From Bimastos eiseni (Eukaryota; Annelida; Clitellata; Crassiclitellata; Lumbricidae), in the NCBI GenBank assembly GCA_959347315.1, contig OY365814.1, positions 1,740,033 to 1,804,032 on the forward strand: a stretch of DNA of 64,000 nt. The letters are read 5' to 3'. Position numbers and translations under genes: made by a program. The notes beneath the pieces are model-generated. The model did not search any database. It was not told where the DNA came from and saw only the letters and a list, made by a program, of their open reading frames with translations. This document shows, in pieces, positions 37,165-48,500 of the stretch (positions are counted from its first letter, which is position 1; each line of letters begins with the position of its first letter).

Positions 37165-37198
<34 letters not shown>

Positions 37199-37889
37199 GA
37201 GTAGTGGTTACTGGTAATTTAACAGTTGTTAGTATATGCATCACGCTTCTCATCATTCCATTTATCTCTTCTCTTTCCTCTTCCCTTTGTCTTTCCTTAC
37301 GCGCTTCGCTTTGTCTTCTTTCTTATGTCTCCTTTTCTCCTCGTTTTGTCTTCTTTCCTCTTCTCTTCGCCTCTCTTCTTTTGCTTCCATTTCTATTCTC
37401 CGTCTCTCTTCACGCGCATCCCTCTTTTCTATCCACTGCATCTTCCTATCGAATTTGGTTGACATGGACGATGAGGTACGCGACTTCTCTGGTTGTCGCC
37501 GTCACTTCTATGTCTAACATTCCTACAGCTACATTGCCAATTTCAAGCTCTGACATTTCGCAGTTTTATTTAATATCAACAGCACTAAAGCACTCCGTAT
37601 TCCTTGCTTTGACTTCTCTTGGGCGAATCTCTTTTTTCGCCTAGCGCCCCTTTTTATAACCTTCCACTCTCCTCTGTCGGCTGTCTGCTTAATCTCTCCT
37701 TCCTTGTCTGCTGTTTGTCCTTCACCTGTCGCCTCTGCCTCTTGCTTCCATCGTCCCTTGACACTCCGTCCGGACCGTCCTCTATCTTCCACGACTCCAT
37801 CCTGTCCCGTAACTCCCTAATTTTGTCTGTATTTCTGCGCATGTGTCGCGCCTCTCTATACATTCCTCTATCTATTGCTGTCATCGTTT
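36560..37889 (-). pseudogene. charged coiled-coil ORF remnants, possibly gag-like
   Basis: Minus-strand segments include REARHMRRNTDKIRELRDRM (37884-37654), then MSTKFDRKMQWIEKRDAREE with a long Glu/Arg/Lys-rich helix (37465-37262). A frame follows in which a (GAT)n run encodes about 30 Asp and then SIEIQINEHRRSEPLKEKSR (37256-36831). Segments are in different frames. Long charged coiled coils upstream of other ORFs occur in gag-like proteins, but no protease, RT or zinc knuckle is seen. The assignment is weak. Confidence 0.3.
37103..37198. repeat. (ATC)n microsatellite
   Basis: About 30 ATC/GTC units are read directly; on the minus strand they encode poly-Asp. Confidence 0.95.
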
Positions 37890-38169
37890 ATTAAAGTGCG
37901 TCGGTCGGTATTGTACTGGGTGGTCTGTCTAGTCAATTAAAGCAATTAAACAATGTCATTAGTGCGATGATTAGAAGTGTACTTAGCCGGCGGTTAGAAA
38001 ATCCATTACCTGATCTGCCATTCAATGTCCATATAGTTACTTGTACACAGAAGATTAAAAGTTCTTTAATAAGTGAATAATAGTCACATTTTAACCTAAA
38101 TAAATACATTATTATACACGTGATAATCCTATAGCCTCCGTCGATTGCGCAACTCTGCTGTACGTAGTG

Positions 38170-38525
38170 TCCTTTATTACACCACAGTATATTATTTTCA
38201 TCAATCCAGCTTCCATTTAGAGATCTGTTCATCATTCGAGTTTTTGCGTACACGGCCTTGTTTACACCAATTCCACTGCTCTCGAAACATTTCGCATCAA
38301 TCCAGCATACTTAAGCATGATATTTTCATAAATCCAGCTTCCATATAAGCATAATTATTTTCATCAAACCAGTTTCTAGTTATACGGACATCTTTTCATC
38401 GATCCCGGCACCATTTAATGTAAAGTTGGACATAATTATATTCACGTCAAAAATTAAAATACGCTAAAATACGAGTGGACGAAACGTTCAATATTGAAGC
38501 ACGCTAAAATACGATTTTACCATAT
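38170..38525. mobile_element. element G-type right arm (second copy)
   Basis: Tandem TTCATCAATCCAGCTTCCAT-type units (38195-38380) are followed by TAAAGTTGGACAT, AAATACGAGTGGACGAAACG and ACGCTAAAATACGATTTTAC, the same order as the right end of 17057-17948. No left end was found within the preceding 1 kb. Confidence 0.65.
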
Positions 38526-39608
38526 TTTTATACTTTAGATTTTATACATTAATAAGCATTCGGAAAATACAAGCAAATTTGAAGAAACAAGCAAAAGTAA
38601 ATAATTCAATATAATATATACTACATATTAACGAATAAAACGATAACAATATTATAAGAGAGCGAGAGGGATAAGAAATAAACAATTATGAAAATCAATA
38701 GATTATCCAACAATTAACATGCTTTTATGGTTAAACAGAAGATTTATTGCCGCAATCGGCAGAACCGTTGAACAACCGCTGATAATAATGACGTCATCAC
38801 CATTGTTTGTGCTGATATCGTCAACAAGGAGTTTATATCGCATCAGAAGAGGTCTCAAACATAGGCGCCGACTTTTAATTTTGAGTAGGCCTATTGGGCC
38901 AAAATTTTACAAAACTTTAGGACGTTTAATGCGCGAGTGACGTAATGCGTTCGCGTTTTTAATGGTTACAACTAAAAAATGTCGAACTGACAAGTAGTAG
39001 CACGTCGTTTACTTAAGTCAAATTAATAGGCAAATAGTGATTGAAATCCTGACAAATGAAAACGATGGATTTTTCCAGCGGAATCTCACTTCTTATGGCA
39101 AATGTATTACTGTGGACGATCGCTTGACAAAAAAATTTACCCATTACGATTTACGATTATTAAAATGACTTTTGGCTAATGCTTGACTCAGCGAACTTTT
39201 GCCCGCGCTGTCACTAAAACCCCAAATCACCTCCACATCACCCTGCTCCAGAGTCTTAACAAGGTTTTGAAAAGTGGAGGTGGTCATAATTTATAAGAAA
39301 AATGCGTGCAGCACCTACAAAATTCCCCACTTTTGTAATTTTTGCTCCCCAAGAAATTGCAAAAATGGGAAGGTCGCGAATTATCCTAACACCATCATAA
39401 TTATCATAATTACTCCATAGAATTAAGAAATGCAGGGCGCTCATAAAGCACCATAGAGTAGCCCTAATACGTTGTAAAATATACAGTGAAAATGCGAATT
39501 ATTCTTATTCATCATTAGGAACCTTGTAACAGGGACATTTCTACAGCGAATGGGCTGAATGTCGATAAATTAATTTCGGCTTTTACTTGCCGCAATATTC
39601 ATGTCAAC
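38526..39608. other. no recognisable feature
   Basis: Short frames (73 and 62 codons) lack motifs. Nothing is supported. Confidence 0.45.
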
Positions 39609-39616
39609 GCATAAAT

Positions 39617-40128
39617 CAGGGCTATTCAATTAGCGGCCCGCGGGCCAAATTTGGCCCGCGCAGGCCTAACAACTGGCCCTCGGACCTATGCCAAAATTTA
39701 AAATTTTTAGGATTTTTTAAAAAAATCCTTGTTTTTGAATTATTATTATTAAAATTATAATTATTTGAATTATATTATATATTTTGCAAATGTATCATTT
39801 TAAAAAAATTACTGGAGGGTGCTCAGCAGCCTCCCTCCCCAAACCCTCAGCAGCCCCCCTCCCCAAACCCTCAGCAGCCCCCCTCCCCAAACCCTCAGCA
39901 GCCCCCCTCCCCAAACCCTCAGCAGCCCCCCTCCCCAAACCCTCAGCAGCCCCCCTCCCCAAACCCTCAGCAGCCCCCCTCCCCAAACCCTCAGCAGCCC
40001 CCCTCCCCAAACCCCTCCCCAAACCCTCAGCAGCCCCCCTCCCCAAACCCCTCCTTGAGCCTCTGGCCCGCCACCATCTCCAGATTTCTCTAGTTTGGCC
40101 CTTGACTAAATCTAATTGAATAGCCCTG
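39617..40128. mobile_element. 512-bp hAT-type non-autonomous element
   Basis: Perfect 17-bp inverted ends (CAGGGCTATTCAATTAG left; CTAATTGAATAGCCCTG right) are flanked by a perfect 8-bp target duplication GCATAAAT (39609-39616; 40129-40136). The left subterminal GCGGCCCGCGGGCCAAATTT is itself palindromic. The interior is a 24-bp minisatellite. CAG ends plus an 8-bp duplication identify a hAT-superfamily insertion; the intact duplication suggests it is young. Confidence 0.92.
39820..40060. repeat. 24-bp C-rich minisatellite inside the hAT element
   Basis: About nine nearly identical 24-bp units lie here, one of them truncated to 12 bp. They translate as repeats of PKPSAAPL on the + strand and GLGRGAAE on the - strand. 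The coding look is an artefact of a unit length divisible by three. Confidence 0.95.
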
Positions 40129-40136
40129 GCATAAAT

Positions 40137-40689
40137 CATTTAGATTTAACATTTGATGTGCACGTATACGGACATTTCTGTAGCGTCTTCAGTCCCTTCA
40201 CAATTACTTAAATGTATGTGTTCTAAATTGCATCACGAAATATGACGCAAACCACCATAGCTGCGTCATAGTGACGGTATAACATTATTAGATTTTACAG
40301 CCGAGGATTCAAACGTAGTAGTTGGAATAGTCATTCTACCCCAGGTACACACGGACAAGAAAACAATAAACAAAAGTTATTTACTGCCATGAATTTTACA
40401 TATTCATGACAAAATAAACTTTGATTATTACCCAATGGACCTTGACAAAAGGGAAGCCCAGAAGGAATATAATCCCGCTGTCAGGGCCACCAAATTTTAT
40501 CATGTAGCTACAATGTGTATGGCGGCAAGCGTAGTAAAATAATAACTACGTCAAGCTCGACCAGTTAATTAAGGGAATGTTCCATAATAGACTAAAATGT
40601 GTATTTTTGACAAAGGCATAATTATAAAGTGTATTTAAACAGTACAAGTCAGTAAGTTGCATAGCGAGAAAGTACAACCAAAGTAACTC
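40137..40689. other. no recognisable feature
   Basis: AT-rich intergenic DNA between the hAT element and the CT-rich microsatellite. No open frame or motif is seen. Confidence 0.5.
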
Positions 40690-40904
40690 TCTGTCTTTCG
40701 CTGTCTTTCTGTCTCCCTCTCTCTCTCTCTGTCTCTGTCACTTTCCGTATCTGTGTCTCTCTCTCTCTCTGTCTCTGTATCTGTCTCTCTGTCTCTCTTT
40801 GGCTCTCTGTTTCTGTTTCTCTGTCTCTCTCTCTCTGCTGTCTCTCTCTCTCTCTCTATTTATGTCTCTGTCTCTGTATCTCTCTGTCTTTCTCTCTCCC
40901 TCTG

Positions 40905-40946
<42 letters not shown>
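40690..40946. repeat. (CT)n-rich / (TA)n compound microsatellite
   Basis: TCTCTGTCTC-type runs end in a (TA)n run at about 40921-40946. Long frames through it are artefacts. Confidence 0.95.
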
Positions 40947-41151
40947 ATTTTTCTGTATAAAACAAGTTCTGCTGTCATTTTGCTTTAAATTAAATTTTAA
41001 ATTTTACAATTGCAAATTTGTTTAAATTAAATTTTCAATTTTGTGCAACCGTTAGAGGTAGCCTAGTTGTGCTGATTTGTTTTAAGTTCACGTTGCTGAA
41101 GTTTAGTACTGTAGTTTACAGAAATTAAAATTATAAAATTAAACATAGACA

Positions 41152-41263
41152 ATGTCCGACGAAAACGTTCTCCAATCTCCGTCTTCATCATCACCGATAC
41201 GACGAAGAGTTCAAAAGACAACGTCGTCATTTTCCACGAAAACAACTCAATCCTCAAACCAAG
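41152..41263 (+). CDS. candidate alternative first exon (Ser-rich head)
   Basis: An ATG in good context (ACAATGTCC) opens 37 codons rich in Ser, Thr and Arg (SSSSPIRRRVQKTTSSFSTK), ending at a plausible donor CCAA|GTAATG. Ser/Arg-rich N-terminal heads are usual in IF proteins, and the IF gene begins 730 bp downstream. No in-phase acceptor into the IF reading frame could be confirmed, so it may instead be chance. Confidence 0.25.
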
Positions 41264-41608
41264 TAATGAACATGACATTGTGCGGAATATGCGTATTGCG
41301 GCTATTACATTTACGTATCAAATTTTCAAAGTCAGTGCCTCCACTACCCTTCAATCAATTAATCAATCAATCAATCAAAAAAATTTATTTGGCTGATCAG
41401 CATTACATAGCCTACTACAGCTTATAGCGAATCCACAACAGAATAGTAAATAGGTCTAATATTATTCTAGTTGAGAAACGAGACACCCTTTAAACCGATC
41501 TGATGTGGGCGTAAGTTGCTATTTTTAGGGAAGCGTCACTCATGACTCAAAAATTAACATAAGATATAGTGAAGTTAGAGTTATGACAAACTGGATGTTA
41601 AGAAATTG

Positions 41609-41615
41609 TATAAAA
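41609..41615 (+). promoter_or_regulatory. possible TATA box of the IF gene
   Basis: TATAAAA lies about 390 bp upstream of the IF start codon, in a stretch without repeats. It would give a 5' UTR of about 350 nt. It is a sequence match only. Confidence 0.3.
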
Positions 41616-41996
41616 CCCAACTTGGTAGAGAAGAAGTTAAGGGTTCGTAACCGCCCACATCATGTGTGAAGAGACTAATAAAGCCACTGTCCGAAGCACG
41701 AATTGCAGAGCTCGATGCACACGTAGACTGGCTGAATAGATACACATGAATAAACTTCAAGTGTATCCGTGTGGGGGTAGGTTGGCAGCGCGAGGCACCG
41801 AATTAGGTATTTAATGAGCGTGTCAGTGTCGCTTGGGGTCTATCCTCGTTGGACACCCGGTTCATTCGGATAGATTCGTGATTGAGGGAAGCCATCCAGC
41901 GACAAAGAAGGCTTCAGGAGATTCGGGTAAAGAACGAAAGAAGGATACTAAACGGACCGACGCCAGTGATCCAAAGACTCAAATAGGAATACGAAG

Positions 41997-42517
41997 ATGA
42001 CCGACGAAGCGCCAGGACAGCAGGACGTCAGTGATAGAGAGATCGAACAGGGGGTTGATGCGATGTCGCTAAGGGCCCAGGTCCAGAAGCGTCACATCAT
42101 AGTCAATCGAACCTCGAATTTCGAAATGATGGCAGCGAGCAAACAGACGACGGTGGTGCGTGGCATGTTGACCCAGAGTATGTGTATGGATTCCGATCCT
42201 GACCTGACGATCATCAGAGCCGATGACATCAAGGAATCCCGTGATACGGAGAAGAAGGATCTGCAGGACCTTAACGAGCGACTGGCCGATTACATCGAGT
42301 CGAGTCGGTTCTACCGGATCCAAAGCCACAAGTTGGCCGTCGAACTGGAGAGGTTGAGAAAGATTAAACTGGGAAATGAGTCGTCAAGAACGAAAGCCCT
42401 GTATGAGACGGAGATGAAGGAGGCAAGAAGGCTGCTAATGGAGGCCGTCGAGGAGAGGGGACACCTGGTGATAGAACTTGACAACAAACAAGAGACCATT
42501 AAGGAAATGCGATACAG
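41997..42517 (+). CDS. IF gene exon 1: head, coil 1A, start of coil 1B
   Basis: ATG at 41997 follows an in-frame upstream stop; the exon ends TACAG|GTGAGT in phase 2. Residues 1-84 are the head ([10 protein letters not shown] start, Ser/Thr/Arg-containing [14 protein letters not shown]), 85-121 are coil 1A with the conserved [10 protein letters not shown] helix-initiation motif, and 131-174 begin coil 1B ([14 protein letters not shown]). Position 106 is Tyr in [10 protein letters not shown], where most IFs have Leu-Glu (RFLEAQN), a mild deviation. Confidence 0.92.
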
Positions 42518-45500
42518 GTGAGTTTGGGTGACGCACATCTAAACCAAGCCACTCCCACTCAGCGCAATGTGATGTCGCGTAATGTTATGTAAGAAGTAAG
42601 CCTGAATTACATTTCGTAGATGGAAGTGTGCACAGTAGATAACAGATGACAAGTCCTAGCACAAACGGGTCTAGGTCAATAAGATCGCGCGCACAAAATC
42701 GCGTCTCAAAAGATCGCGCAAACCAGGTTGCGACACAACATATGCAGGCTAATAAGATCGACCAACCATATCATCGACTGTTTAAGTACCTCTATGTTTA
42801 TTGCAAAGACGTCACAATTAGCATGCAAATTATTATTGATGCCGGATGCTCCCTATGCCTTTGATTCGAGTGCTTTGACTTCAATAAACCGGTTGCATAA
42901 TCTTGTGGTGCAGTCATATTTTAGCACCAGGGTGAGCGAACATATAAAAAAAAACCTAGGCCCCAACTTGGGAGTTTGCATTTACCAAAATCAATTATTT
43001 TAATGAATTATATTCGTTATGACTATACCTTTTTATTTCTGTTTTATATAAACACTAAAACACCTTTCATAAACTAAAGAAAAATTGTGATTTGTTAAAA
43101 CAGAAAAAATAAATATGCAAGAGTAGATGTATTCACTTAAAGTAATTCAGGACTGTCACAATTATTAAAACAAATTAACATCGCGATATCAATTTCCATT
43201 CTACATTTTACAGAATACTTATTAGATATTAAATTAGCGTGCATATCACCTAAGCCGAAGCGCGTGCAGATGACGTATCAATATATAGGCCTAATTATGA
43301 AACGACCTCATATATTATGACTAGGCCTACTGGAGATTTTAGAGATGTTTTGACTCACGTAATCAGAAAACATTACGATGTCTCCCTGCTGTTCTTAATT
43401 GAGAGTATAGTTTTCGCTACAGTAGGCCTTCTTACAAACCAATAACTGAATTTCACAAAAAACATAGATGGCACCAACTGAATTATGCAGAGTATACTTC
43501 GAGCAAATTGTATTTTTATTCAAGCAATTGTCTTTGGTTCTTAACTTTGTCATTGTAAGACAGTTATTTTTGCGGACATTTTAAGAATTAGTTTTTTTAT
43601 ATATTTTATTTTTGAAATAAGGTCCCACTGTTTTGTAGACGATCTTAGAGGGAGCCGATTGATTTCTCTGCAGCCCCATGGCTACGCCTCTTAAATAATC
43701 CAAAAGATCTCTGCGCGATATAGAGTCGAAGCTTCCGTATATTTTCATAAACATCAATCAATCAATCGATCGATCGATTTAAAGACTGGAACGACCTTAG
43801 CAAGCTTAGTGTGGTCGGGACTATGCCTGATGTTAGCGATTGATGATCTCTGCCAGAGGGGCCGATATCATATGAAAGCAGGATCGATGATCAACAATTC
43901 TGTTTAAGTAGAAGCTAGATTTAAACAAAATTTGGTTATATGGAAGCCGTATTGATTAAAATATTCTGCTGAAGTACAAACTGGATTGGTTAAAAGTTTT
44001 CTGTTTAAAATGACGTTTGATCGATGCAGCATGAATTGATGAAAAAGTTGCCGTTTAATGGAAGCTGGAATGATGAACAGATATTAAGTAGAAGGTGGAT
44101 TGATGAAAAGAATTATGTTTTTCTAGAAACTGAATCGATGAAGAGAATCTGTTAAACTGGGAATTGCACTGATGAGTCATGCAGAAATGGAAGCTGGATT
44201 GATTAAAACGATCGCAATTAAATGAAATCATGATTGATAAAGAGAATTTTGCTCAAGTGGAAACAGGACTCATAAAAATGATGATATTAAGCTAGGAGCT
44301 GCATTGATTATAAGAATCGTGCCACAATATAAGCTTGATTAACGAAAAGATTAGGTTTATCTAGATCAACAGGCATAAATCTGCATAATTAAAAGCTGGA
44401 TTGATTAAAAGCAACTTGTTCTACTAGAAGCTGATTAGAAGAAAAGAATGCCGTTTAAATGGAATTGGGAAGGATGAAAATATTTAAGCATGATACTTTT
44501 CATGTAAATCGAGGTCTAAGTTTAACAAAATGCTTTGTATAAATCTTGCTTTTAGCTCAACATAAATCGTTTCGAGAATAAAACTTCTAGTTAATTATAA
44601 TTCATTTAACTGATCCGGATTACACAGTTTACCAGAACTTTTCGATCATTCCCACATCCAGTTCTTCAAATCTGTTCTGCCACTATGAAAACCGCATTCT
44701 TTTAAGCAACTCACCCTCTAATTAAAATCGATTCACCATTGCAGCTTCCATATAAACGGCGTTCCATTCACCAATCCAGCTTCTAGCTAAACATACATGT
44801 AATTCTTTTAATCGATCCAGCGTCTAGTTTAACATAATGTTTTTCATCATTCCCGTTTCCATTTCGATAGGAATCTGTTCTTCATTCCCACCACAATGAA
44901 ATCCGCATTATTTTAATAATTTTACCTTCTTATTATAATATGTTCATCATTACCGATTCCATATACGCGGCATTCTTTTCAGCAATCTAGCTCCCATTTA
45001 AGCACAATTCTTCTCATCAATCCCTCTCCCATTTTAGCAGAATTCTATTCATCCGAAAAGTTTCTAGATTAACAGAATACGTTTTATCAATCCACTTTCT
45101 ACCTGAAACTAATCTGTTATCTGTTCATCACTCCCGCTTTCACTTAAACGGCGTTCTTTTTTCATTTCAGCTAATAGCTTTACATATTTATGTTCATCAA
45201 TCCAGCTTCTCATTAGAAAAGAAGATTCCTTTCATTAATCGAGCTTCTATTTAAGCAAGAATTATTTTAGTCAGTCCAACTTCTATTTTAAATTGAGAGA
45301 GCATGCTATCAGGAAAACAATGGCTTACATTAGTTCGCTATACACACATACATGTATCAAGCATAGTTTTAAATAATTATTTTTTTAATAAAATTACCGA
45401 TATGATGCATTACTTGAAAATATGTGTGCTGAATAAGTGATCAATCTGGGGAGGGGAGAAATTTCCAGGCAATAAATGTCCTACTGGGGAATGTCCGGGG

Positions 45501-48500
45501 GAAATATCCTAGATCTGCTGAAAGCTTCTTTGGAGGCATTACACGTATATAAATTTTCGAAATGAATGAATGAAATGAATAGCAATGGTTAAATTTCGAG
45601 TTCTATCCATTGATGGATCAATGAATCGATCATTAATCCAGCCATTTATTCGTATATCTCCGATCTACTGACAATAATCGATAACCCGAATAAATGTTCT
45701 CGATCGTAGTCCTTCACTTGTTCGTCAATATTCACCATCAACCTCAATTATATGTATTCTGATTACGGAGTCATATGAATCATTTTATCTGATTAGTATA
45801 ATGTTGAAACGCCTCAATCGAGAGTATCGACATGATTGTTTCTTGTCATAGTAATTCTCATTTAGTGGCCAGTGTCAATTTTGATCGCCTTTACGCTGTT
45901 GCATATCTGTAGACTGGAGTTGGCTCTCAATGACGCGGCAGATACTAAGGGTAAGTTCAAGCTGCTGAATCAGCAACTGGCTCACTATGAGGGTGAAATC
46001 AGTCTTTTAAGGCGTCAACTGGAAAGCCTGGAATCTGAAGGAAACCGAGAGAGGGATCTGATCCAGACACTGAAAGACAAATTAAAACGTGTCCGACAGG
46101 TACGAACCATAGCACTATATACGAAACGGCACTACAGCTCGGCATACCATACCATACAACGCCATCGCACAATTTAACATACAATCATACAGTGGAATGC
46201 CATAATATCGTATTCCATGGCATAACGTTCTGTGAATTAATCAGTCAGCCAGTCAGTCAATCAAGCGAGCAGCTGCGTTGAGTACAGACGGGAGCGGAGT
46301 GAGGCGTATTTTGGTAAGCCGATAAGTAATGAGTTACAGTAGTCAATGCGTGAACAGATGAAAGCATGAACCATGGACGAACAAATTGTTGAGGACACAG
46401 ATATCCGGGTGGCGCGTAGACGCCGCAAATGATGTAAGCTGGACCGAGAGAGATTAAAGATATGTGCAAAGCAAGATAGATTACTGTCCAGATTAACCCC
46501 CAGAGTGCGAACATTTGTCAAGAAAGTAAACTGAGGGAACCGCTTGGCAAGTAAAGCGTTGCCAAGCTTAAGCAACTACTGGCAAGTGCCCAACTAAACC
46601 AATTGGGTATTGGAAGAGTTTAGTGAATGAAGATTTGAGTACATCTAACAGTTTGAGTCGGCAGAGAGAGATTCGACAGATTGGGAAAGAGCAAACTGGT
46701 TGGAAGAGGATGCAGGCCTACGAAGTCCTGAACATCATCAGCGCAGAGGTGACCTGATGCTGAGTGTTTTGCAAAGAGACAAGGAATGCAGCTGTAAACA
46801 TTTTGTAGAAAGGCCATTAACGGACCTAGAACAGATCCTTAAGGGACAACGAATTTAACAGATACACAAGAGCTGCGGGGGTCACCTGGAGTGACCACTT
46901 GGGTTCGATCAGTAAGATAAGAACGAAACCAAGAAAGTGGACTACCACTAGGACCAAAGAACATTTGTTACCACCTTTCATTAAAATACAATAATTGTAT
47001 CGTTCATTAATTTATTCATATCTTTCGTATGGCAATGCAATTTGGGCGTCCACCTATCATTCATGAATAAATAAACTGGCACTCCTCCAGACACGGACTA
47101 TTCGCAGTATTGCTGGTATTGCCTGCGGAGCCCATACTCACCCAACGTTTATGGAATATAAATTACTGAAGCTTTCACAAATCTGTACATATCAAAAAGC
47201 TATATAGTCAAACAATTTAGCATAGTGAAATTTTATGTCAGGGCTCACAAAGATTTTTATAAGCTAGGTACGTTAGTGAGTGACTCTGTTAGCAGAAGGT
47301 AATCCTTTTGTAACCAAATTAATAGAGCAATTAAATACCTTGTATATATGTTTGAGAATCTTGATTTGGTTACAATAGAACATTTCCGTTCGTTCGTTAA
47401 ATCCTGTCTCAACTTCTCAATAACTTTAAAGCACTCTCGTTCGCTTTATGTCTAACTAAACGAATGAGAATGCTGAACATAAAGCAACCGCTGAAGGTCA
47501 ATCGTGTGAAACTCCTTTATGCAATACGATACGGCACAACAAAAAGCACTGCAATATAAGTTTGATGCGGTACGTGACGTTTTGGCGCAGATCTCTGATA
47601 CAATAATATTGTAGATTTTGTATTATATAAATATATTATATGGCAATCTACACTTTATTGTCGTAAATTATTCCACATGGCAAATAAGGCTAAGTCTCGG
47701 AAGCGTCGATAGTAAAAGAGGCATCGGTGAAAAGAAGCATGTTTAACTAGAAGCTGGATCAATGAAAAGGATAATTTTGAGCTGGGAGCTGGATTGATGG
47801 AAAGAATCGTGCTTAAATGGAAGCTGAATTTATGAAAATTATCATGCTTAAATTGAAGCCGGATTGATGAAAATAATCATGCTTAAATGGAAGCTGGATT
47901 GATGAAAAATAATGCCGTTTATTTGGAAGCAAGATTTAAAAAATATGTGACTAAAAGGGTTCCACGAAGAGTAGAATTCTCATATCTATCCCGCTTCTAT
48001 TTAGGCATGATTCATTCATCTTTTCAGTTCCCAGTTTAGCATAATTAATATCATCGATCATGCTTCGTGTTACATTATGTATGGGGCCAAAACGTCCTGC
48101 GCCAAAACGACCTGCTCTGACGTTTGATGCAACTAAAGATAATATATCGTAATATAATGCGCGACAACAGCTGAAATATTATCGACCATAGTTAAAGCAG
48201 AAGGCAGTTATAACTGCAATACAAGATAATTGATACAATACCACACCGTCACATTGACTTACACTACACGCTGCTCTTGTGACTTCCTTACTTTAAACCC
48301 ACTGCACCATGCTGTCCACGCTCACTTGAAAACGAAGCCACTCGTATTTTTCTTTATCAACAGGATTGCAACAGTGAGACACTTTTGCACATCAATGCTG
48401 AGAACAAAAGACAGTCGCTGGAGGAGGAGCTGATATTCATCAAGACCATCCATGAGCAGGTGTGTTGTGCTGTAATCACTCGATTTAAATTTATGGTGTG

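Noticed and set aside
39784..40139. PKPSAAPL-repeat and GLGRGAAE-repeat proteins
   Set aside because: The 24-bp minisatellite is internal to a non-autonomous hAT element, so the frames are artefacts.
40738..40965. Arg/Glu-rich and Ser/Leu-rich ORFs
   Set aside because: These are CT/GA microsatellite translations.
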